From assembly GCA_021286925.1 (NCBI GenBank), contig JAJTBL010000037.1:1-10752 (forward strand): a DNA stretch of 10,752 nucleotides. Reading direction: 5' to 3'. The position numbers were made by a program, and so were the translations under genes. Below, in pieces: positions 6,067-10,752 of this stretch; position 1 is the stretch's first letter, and the number at the start of each line of letters is the position of its first letter. This DNA comes from Spirochaetia bacterium. Its GTDB lineage: Bacteria; Spirochaetota; Spirochaetia; Treponematales; Rectinemataceae. The notes beneath the pieces are model-generated. The model was not told the DNA's origin, made no database searches, and saw only the letters and a program-made list of their open reading frames with translations.

Positions 6067-7997
6067 GAAGAAAGAGATGCCTCAAGAGCCTTAGCTTCCA
6101 GCGCGAGGTCAGCATCCTGAATGCCGGTCATTACGGCTTGCCTCACATAATACAGTGCCTTGGGCTTATCGCCCAACGCGGCGTATGTCTTGGCGAGCGC
6201 TAGCATGGCCTCCACATTATCAGCCTTTTCCAGCAAAGCAGCCCGATAGCTTTCAATCGCTGCATTGGCATCAGTCTGCAGAGTTCCCTTCAAATACAGA
6301 AGATAGGATCGCATTTGTGTTGAAGTCGAGCCCGAAAGCATCGACAGCACTAAGCCGATGAGAGGATTCGGAGAAGACTGCGATCCAGTCGAACCATTCA
6401 GCCCGGCAGACAGCAGAAGGCCAAGTCCAGTATCAGGCATCGCGGAACCAGAGACCGATGCAACCCCGCTTCCTGTGCTGGCGGCCGCCAGGGAGCGCAG
6501 ATATGCCTCAGCGGCATTTTCTGAACTGGGGTTTTCGCCGAACCAGGATGAAGCAAATTTTACCGCTTCCGGGATTTTTCCGGATTTGCGCAGGATGGTA
6601 GCGACCATAGCCTTATCCAGCTTCGCCGAATCAACCGAATCCAGGAGTGTCGCCGCCCGATACCATTCCTGATGATTAAAGGCTTCCTGCAAGAGGAAGC
6701 GATTGGCGGTAGTTTCCGCCTGCTTTCTGAGGAGTTTCTGCAAGGGCGAATATGCAAGCCCGCCTGAAACCTGTTCATTCTGAATGGGAGGAGCTGAAAG
6801 CTGGCGCAAAGCTTCCGTGCACAAGCCCACAGCTTCCTGATGCCCCTCTTCAGGTCCGGCGAACAAAAGGCTCGCCAGCTGAATCATGATCTCCGGATCC
6901 GCAGGATAGAGCTGAAGGGCTTTCCGAGCTGTTTTCAAAGCCTCGTCCTTGCGGCCGACAGCCTGCGCATACTGTGATTTCAAAAGCAGGTACATCCGCC
7001 CTGCAGGATTGGATTTGCCGAGCGTTTCAAGCAAGGGAGCCGCTTGTGCATAGGCATTCCGGTCCATCAAAATATGCGTGTACGCAGCAAGCCAGTCCGT
7101 ATGGGCAGGCATCGAATCCAGCCCCTTTTTCAGGTAGGATTCGGCTTCAGATAATTGAGCACCATGATAGAGCGCCAGCCCGTAATTTCCCGCAAATTCA
7201 GGGTCACTGCTTCTGGAATTTGCAAGAGGCTGGAGAAAATTACCCGCATTAACCGGCTGATTCAGCAGAAGCGAAAGATAGCCGAGATTGAGTCGGGCGG
7301 GCCAGGCATCGGGAAATCTATCCAAGCATTCTTTGGACACAAAATAGGCTTTCAGCGTTTCACCATTCAGCATAAAATACCGCGCCTGAACCAATAGAGT
7401 CAGTGCCGAATCAGTCGTGTTGGCTTTCAGATACTGCAGGGTCAGATCATAAGCAGATTGCGCGATGCCGCGATCATTCGTCGCGAAAATAGCCAGAGCC
7501 GGAAGCAGTTGTGAAGCCAACGAAGCTTCAACCCCTTTGGGGGCAGAAAACAGCTTTCCCTGGGAAGCTTCAACCAGCTGGGTCAAGATCAGAGAATTGG
7601 CGGATGAAAGATTTTTCAGATTTGGGCTGGGATAGAACAGGCTCGATGTTTCGCGGGATTTCTGATTGAGTGTCGGAGGCGCTTTGACCGCGGTTTCTGC
7701 CGGCGCAGCGGGATAGACGAGCGATTCGATTCCGCGCAAAATTTCGAGCAAAGCAAGTTTTTCATCATCGGAGAAAAGCACAGAGGCCGAAACGCAGGAT
7801 CGGGCGGCAGATAGTTTTTCAGGGCTTCCGATCAGTATAGCTTCTTGAAATCGGGTTCGATCTTTGATCAGCTCTGCCAGCGAATCAGGAGAAGCGACCT
7901 GAATGTTCGTCTGTGCACAGACAAGCCCCCCTATAAAAAGGAAGAAAACAGAGAGTACTGTTCTTCTGGCAATTGTGAAAAAATCCCGCTTTTTCAT
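6063..7997 (-). CDS. Exported TPR protein with a Gly/Ser-rich insert
   Basis: With the ATG at 7997 the product has 644 residues and starts with a typical signal peptide: KKRDFF, then a hydrophobic stretch TVLSVFFLFIGGLVCA, with cleavage likely at VCA-Q. The C in GLVC is not in a standard lipobox, so a secreted or periplasmic protein is more likely than a lipoprotein. TPR-like helical pairs run from about residue 198 to 380 (for example ARLNLGYLSLLLNQP, YGLALYHGAQLSEAESYLKK, ALKTARKALQLYPADPE) and again at about 564-623 (AAIESYRAALLEKADNVEAM, LALAKTYAALGDKPKALYYV). A Gly/Ser-rich, low-complexity region at about 506-561 splits the two. TPR proteins act as protein-binding scaffolds; the partner is unknown, but the divergent neighbour encodes a TPR lipoprotein and a lytic transglycosylase, which suggests cell-envelope assembly. 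Start choice: the frame is open to 8093, but a TATAAT promoter lies inside that extension, so the start must be at 8033 or 7997. Neither has a clear Shine-Dalgarno; 7997 fits the signal peptide best. It is the first gene of an operon with the DUF2400 gene. Confidence 0.82.
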   Translation of the reverse strand: MKKRDFFTIARRTVLSVFFLFIGGLVCAQTNIQVASPDSLAELIKDRTRFQEAILIGSPEKLSAARSCVSASVLFSDDEKLALLEILRGIESLVYPAAPAETAVKAPPTLNQKSRETSSLFYPSPNLKNLSSANSLILTQLVEASQGKLFSAPKGVEASLASQLLPALAIFATNDRGIAQSAYDLTLQYLKANTTDSALTLLVQARYFMLNGETLKAYFVSKECLDRFPDAWPARLNLGYLSLLLNQPVNAGNFLQPLANSRSSDPEFAGNYGLALYHGAQLSEAESYLKKGLDSMPAHTDWLAAYTHILMDRNAYAQAAPLLETLGKSNPAGRMYLLLKSQYAQAVGRKDEALKTARKALQLYPADPEIMIQLASLLFAGPEEGHQEAVGLCTEALRQLSAPPIQNEQVSGGLAYSPLQKLLRKQAETTANRFLLQEAFNHQEWYRAATLLDSVDSAKLDKAMVATILRKSGKIPEAVKFASSWFGENPSSENAAEAYLRSLAAASTGSGVASVSGSAMPDTGLGLLLSAGLNGSTGSQSSPNPLIGLVLSMLSGSTSTQMRSYLLYLKGTLQTDANAAIESYRAALLEKADNVEAMLALAKTYAALGDKPKALYYVRQAVMTGIQDADLALEAKALEASLSS

Positions 7998-8057
7998 AAA
8001 TGTTGCTGCAGCTCTTTTAAAACCCGGATGCATATAAAAGACAAGCTCATCTTTGTT

Positions 8058-8086
8058 ATTATATGCTAAATAGCATTTATTTTCAC
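8058..8086 (-). promoter_or_regulatory. Promoter of the TPR-DUF2400 operon with internal palindrome
   Basis: On the minus strand GTGAAA (8081-8086, four of six matches to TTGACA) is followed after 17 bp by a perfect TATAAT (8058-8063). Transcription would start near 8051, giving a leader of about 54 nt to the ATG at 7997 or 18 nt to the one at 8033. The spacer holds the palindrome ATGCTA-AA-TAGCAT (8063-8076). Confidence 0.6.
8063..8076. promoter_or_regulatory. Operator-like palindrome in the promoter spacer
   Basis: ATGCTA and TAGCAT are perfect inverted arms around AA, 14 bp in all, lying between the -10 and -35 boxes of the TPR operon promoter. A dimeric regulator bound here would block RNA polymerase, as many repressors do. 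No regulator gene is present in the window, so the ligand and protein are unknown. Confidence 0.4.
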
Positions 8087-8140
8087 CTGCCATTCAGAAA
8101 AATCCTGAATTTTTATTGTATTTGCCGCTGATGATCATTA

Positions 8141-8160
8141 GAAGTCTGATGAAGTCTAAA
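8141..8160. repeat. Direct repeat GAAGTCT with a 10-bp period
   Basis: GAAGTCT occurs at 8141-8147 and 8151-8157, one helical turn apart, about 30 bp upstream of the ATG at 8186. It could be a site for an activator or other regulator of the lipoprotein gene. No convincing -10/-35 pair for that gene could be placed in the 188-bp divergent region (7998-8185). The best attempt, TTGTAT with TAGAAG at 17 bp, is poor. Confidence 0.3.
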
Positions 8161-8185
8161 ACACAGAATTCAGCCTTCCTCTTGC

Positions 8186-9310
8186 ATGTCGAAAAAAAGC
8201 CATGCTACTCTCATTTTTGTGGCATATGCAGAAAGCCGATCCGGCACAACACAACTCATTCTATGTGCAGTCTTCCTCGCGGTCATCAGCCTATTCTCAT
8301 GTCAAGACATTCAAAGCCACGCTTCATTCTATAGTATCGGCACCAACTCTGAAAAAGCGGAGTTGAGAACGCTCTTCAGCCTTCTTGACTACCACGATGT
8401 ATCAGGGCAAAAGCCGGACAGCGATCTGGCCTTTGCCTCAGCCAGAAAAATTTCCGCGATTCTGCTGAGACAGAAAGCCTATCAGCGAGCCGCCAGTTTT
8501 CTGCTCCATCAAGCCAGCCGCAACGACCGGTACGCAAGCTGGTACCTGTATACAGCAGCCGCCAGTTATGAATCAGCCGATGAAATCGAACTTGCCCTCC
8601 CTCTCTATGACCGCCTTCTGAAAAATTATCCGGATTTCCAGGTTGAGGGCAAAAGCCTCCATCAAACCGCGCTGATACGCCTTACCCGGATGACCGCCAG
8701 CCCTGAAAGAAAAATTGAATACTACCGTGACCTGATTGCGAGATTTCCCGGAAGCCCCGACATTGGTGCTTCATATTTTCTTTTGGCAAAAGAATATGAA
8801 AAAACAGGCGAATGGAAGAAGGCCCTCGAGTACTATGCCCGCTTTCTGCCCTACTTCGGCACCAGGATTCCTGAGTATCCCGACGCCCTGCAGTACGCTC
8901 AGAGCCTGCTCGAACTGGAAGCCAGCTCAAAAGACTGGTTCTCTGCGGATTTGGACGCCCTTGTTGCAGCGGTCAAAAAAGCGCTCTCGGCGGGGTCCTC
9001 TCAACAGCTCCGAAAACTGGCCTCAAAAGCCGGTTTTTTTGCGCGTTCCTGGTATCAGGACAGCGAGGTCGGCGGCAACACCAAATTCGCCCTCAATTTC
9101 AATCAATACATGAAAAGCGGGCCTATCCGTTCAGATGCTTCTCTGCATCCTTCTTCAGGCGAATTTGAGGCCTACCTGCGCACCTGGGGTTGGACAAGCA
9201 GGGTGCCGGTCTGGTATTTATACTTCCGCAAAGTCAACTTCCCCGCCGATCCGGAAATCCATGGTAAATGGGAATGGGCGGGAATCTATTACGGAGAAAA
9301 ACTACAGTGA
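8186..9310 (+). CDS. TPR-containing lipoprotein
   Basis: The product has 374 residues. The N-terminus has a hydrophobic stretch (LILCAVFLAVISLF) ending in SLFSC, a relaxed lipobox of the spirochaetal type, with C39 as the likely lipidated residue. The mature protein would be anchored in the inner or outer membrane. TPR-like helical pairs are visible at about 97-150 (AYQRAASFLLHQA, ELALPLYDRLLKNYPDF) and 173-222 (ERKIEYYRDLIARFPGSPD, SYFLLAKEYEKTGEWKKALE). They follow the pattern of bacterial outer-membrane assembly and cell-division coordinator proteins (BamD/YbgF-like), which is only a resemblance. Residues about 255-374 form a separate C-terminal domain rich in Trp and Tyr (WGWTSRVPVWYLYF, KWEWAGIYYGE) that I do not recognise. 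The start has no clear Shine-Dalgarno, and the 22 residues before the hydrophobic core are longer than usual, so the true start could be further in. The stop overlaps the GTG of the lytic transglycosylase gene, so the two are probably made together and act on the same peptidoglycan or envelope process. Confidence 0.82.
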   Translation: MSKKSHATLIFVAYAESRSGTTQLILCAVFLAVISLFSCQDIQSHASFYSIGTNSEKAELRTLFSLLDYHDVSGQKPDSDLAFASARKISAILLRQKAYQRAASFLLHQASRNDRYASWYLYTAAASYESADEIELALPLYDRLLKNYPDFQVEGKSLHQTALIRLTRMTASPERKIEYYRDLIARFPGSPDIGASYFLLAKEYEKTGEWKKALEYYARFLPYFGTRIPEYPDALQYAQSLLELEASSKDWFSADLDALVAAVKKALSAGSSQQLRKLASKAGFFARSWYQDSEVGGNTKFALNFNQYMKSGPIRSDASLHPSSGEFEAYLRTWGWTSRVPVWYLYFRKVNFPADPEIHGKWEWAGIYYGEKLQ

Positions 9311-10752
9311 TTGTTTCATCATATGCGAGCTTCAGATCGAATTCCGGACGGAATCCGTCAATACCGGCGATTCTGTTCGCCATAGCATTCGCGGCAGCCA
9401 TCCCGGGTGCCGCGGCGGCGCAAGGTCATGATCCTGAACTCGGATCTCCCGTACAGGTCAATCAGCAAACTGAGACGCTCCCTGTTCCGGTCACCCAGGC
9501 GGCGGAAATTCAAAACCTGCCAATTCAGGCGGAAAACATTCAGGACAGCGCTCCGACCTTGGGTACCAGCTCCGAACCGGATCAGGCATCTGCTGATTTA
9601 CTGCCATCGCTGTCACCCGAGGTCCCCGCATCAAGCAGTACCAACGAAAACGCCGGGCCTGTAGCTCCCGACCTGATCATCTCAGGCAATATTCTGGTGG
9701 ATGGCCTGCAATTCGACCTTCCGATGCCATGGGGCCATGAAGAATTCGAATCGATCCGGGCGGCCTATCTCACAAACGGCGGCAAAAAATGGCTCAAGGT
9801 GGTAATGGAACGCGCCCTGCCCTTTCTGAGCTATATTGAATCCCGGGTGATTGCATGGGGACTGCCATGGGAACTTGTTTACCTGCCTGTCATAGAATCG
9901 GAGTATTCGCCCTATGCCGTATCCCGCAGCGGAGCTACCGGACTCTGGCAGTTCATGAGAAATTCGATTTCAGGCTATGGGCTGAAAATAAGCGACTGGA
10001 AAGATGACCGGCGGGATTTCATGAAAAGCACGGATGCCGCCCTGCTGAAGCTCAAGGATAATTACCAGGCGCTCGGCGATTGGCTGTTGGCCATTGCCGC
10101 CTATAATGCCGGCCTGGGCGCTGTTTCGCGGGCGGTAAAAACCTCTGACGGCCAGACTATTGACTTCTGGCACCTGTATGACAGCCGCAAGCTTTCAAGA
10201 GAACCGCTTTCCTATGTACCGAAGCTTCTCGCCATCGCCTCCATTCTCCGATATCCTGAACTGCACGGCTTGCCCGCTGAATGGGGTGAACGCATGGATT
10301 GGCAGACTTTTGAAACCAATCGGCAGGTTGACATGAATGTGCTGGCTTCTAAAACCGGCATTCCGGCTGAAACGCTGAAGCTGGGAAACGCCGAACTGAC
10401 CTACCATATCACGCCGCCTGGCAGTTCGCATGTCATTAAAGTCCCGTCGGACAAGGCTGATGCCGTCAAGGCAATTCTGGAAGATACATCCACCCCGCTG
10501 TACAAATATGAAATCTACAAGGTGAAATCGGGCGACACATTGAGCGGGATCGCCCAGCGTTACGGCGCCAGCATCTCTATTATCAAGGACGCAAACCCCG
10601 GGCTCAATCCGGACAAAATAAAAATTGGGCAGACTGTTATCATACCCTTTATCGGCTCGGGAAAAGCGAGCGCCGGAGGAAGTGCCGCTTCATCGGCGCC
10701 ATCAGCCGCATCGGGGAGTTCTTTTTCCGGGATCTACACAGTAAAAAAGGGA
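9307..10752 (+). CDS. MltD-type LysM lytic transglycosylase (3' end outside the window)
   Basis: The open frame runs from a GTG overlapping the previous stop (GTGA) to the window edge: 482 residues with no stop, so the 3' end is missing. A signal peptide covers about 1-38 (AILFAIAFAAAIPGAAAA, cleavage near AAA-A). A Pro/Gln/Ser/Glu-rich linker (about 40-120) precedes the transglycosylase domain (about 140-310). That domain carries the family 1 signature LPVIESEYSPYAVS at 193-206, with E197 as the expected catalytic acid, then SGATGLWQFM at 208-217 and AYNAG at 265-269. A degenerate LysM-like segment (about 340-380, VDMNVLASKTGIPAETLKLG) is followed by a canonical LysM (402-447, YEIYKVKSGDTLSGIAQRYG through GQTVIIP), then an Ala/Ser/Gly-rich linker and the first residues of another LysM (GIYTVKKG at the edge). 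The enzyme cleaves the glycan strand of peptidoglycan with 1,6-anhydro-MurNAc formation; LysM binds the glycan. GGAG lies about 10 nt before the GTG, and the next in-frame ATG falls only at residue 140. The coupled TPR lipoprotein may localise or control it. Confidence 0.9.
   Translation, partial: MIVSSYASFRSNSGRNPSIPAILFAIAFAAAIPGAAAAQGHDPELGSPVQVNQQTETLPVPVTQAAEIQNLPIQAENIQDSAPTLGTSSEPDQASADLLPSLSPEVPASSSTNENAGPVAPDLIISGNILVDGLQFDLPMPWGHEEFESIRAAYLTNGGKKWLKVVMERALPFLSYIESRVIAWGLPWELVYLPVIESEYSPYAVSRSGATGLWQFMRNSISGYGLKISDWKDDRRDFMKSTDAALLKLKDNYQALGDWLLAIAAYNAGLGAVSRAVKTSDGQTIDFWHLYDSRKLSREPLSYVPKLLAIASILRYPELHGLPAEWGERMDWQTFETNRQVDMNVLASKTGIPAETLKLGNAELTYHITPPGSSHVIKVPSDKADAVKAILEDTSTPLYKYEIYKVKSGDTLSGIAQRYGASISIIKDANPGLNPDKIKIGQTVIIPFIGSGKASAGGSAASSAPSAASGSSFSGIYTVKKG

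Noticed and set aside
7913..7924. GLVC in the TPR signal peptide as a lipobox
   Set aside because: Val at the -1 position is not accepted in usual lipoboxes. Cleavage at VCA-Q by signal peptidase I fits better.
7998..8093. N-terminal extension of the exported TPR protein from 8093
   Set aside because: A TATAAT promoter lies within it, and the signal peptide begins at 7997. The ATG at 8033 remains possible.
8092..8116. Hairpin ATTCAG/CTGAAT followed by TTTTA on the plus strand
   Set aside because: The stem is six mostly AT pairs, and no plus-strand gene ends before it, so it is not a terminator of anything visible.
9407..9664. Plus-strand reading frame of 85 residues rich in Arg and Pro
   Set aside because: It is an alternative frame inside the linker-coding part of the lytic transglycosylase gene, whose frame is open from 9307 to the window edge.

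Overview
The window (10,752 bases, moderate G+C) looks like chromosomal DNA of a spirochaete or a close relative. This rests on a TIGR02757/DUF2400 protein (a family I associate mainly with Bacteroidetes and spirochaetes), a lipoprotein signal with a relaxed SLFSC lipobox, several envelope TPR proteins and a multi-LysM lytic transglycosylase. The assignment is an inference; no rRNA or other strong taxonomic marker is present. I see no insertion sequence, CRISPR array, phage gene or origin.

Layout. Positions 1-142 hold no gene, only the terminator of the first gene. From 170 to about 8000 everything reads on the minus strand. In transcription order (right to left) there is an exported TPR protein (6063-7997), a TIGR02757/DUF2400 protein overlapping it by ATGA (5152-6066), tRNA-Pro(GGG) (4975-5048), a strong intrinsic terminator (4914-4970), a multi-pass DUF1295/steroid-reductase-like membrane protein (3885-4682), an ERCC4-type nuclease with a C-terminal winged-helix-like region (2578-3660), and a large exported protein made of two tandem tyrosine-phosphatase modules (170-2425). 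From 8186 rightwards the plus strand carries a TPR lipoprotein (8186-9310) and, overlapping it by GTGA, an MltD-type LysM lytic transglycosylase (9307 to the window edge, 3' end missing).

How the genes fit together. The divergent pair around 8000-8185 is an envelope locus: a secreted TPR protein to the left and a TPR lipoprotein coupled to a peptidoglycan-cleaving enzyme to the right. The left promoter has a perfect 6-bp-arm palindrome between its -10 and -35, which suggests repressor control. The nuclease, the DUF1295 protein and the phosphatase each seem to have their own start signals: a predicted leaderless promoter for the nuclease, and good Shine-Dalgarno sequences for the other two. 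They look like separate units rather than one pathway.

The most interesting item is the tandem phosphatase. Each half combines a beta-rich module resembling the C-terminal domain of SAM hydroxide adenosyltransferases with an IphP/Y_phosphatase3-like domain. The active-site loops differ by one critical residue, Ala versus Thr after the catalytic Arg, which suggests division of labour between the copies. I found no convincing new multi-gene defence or mobile system.
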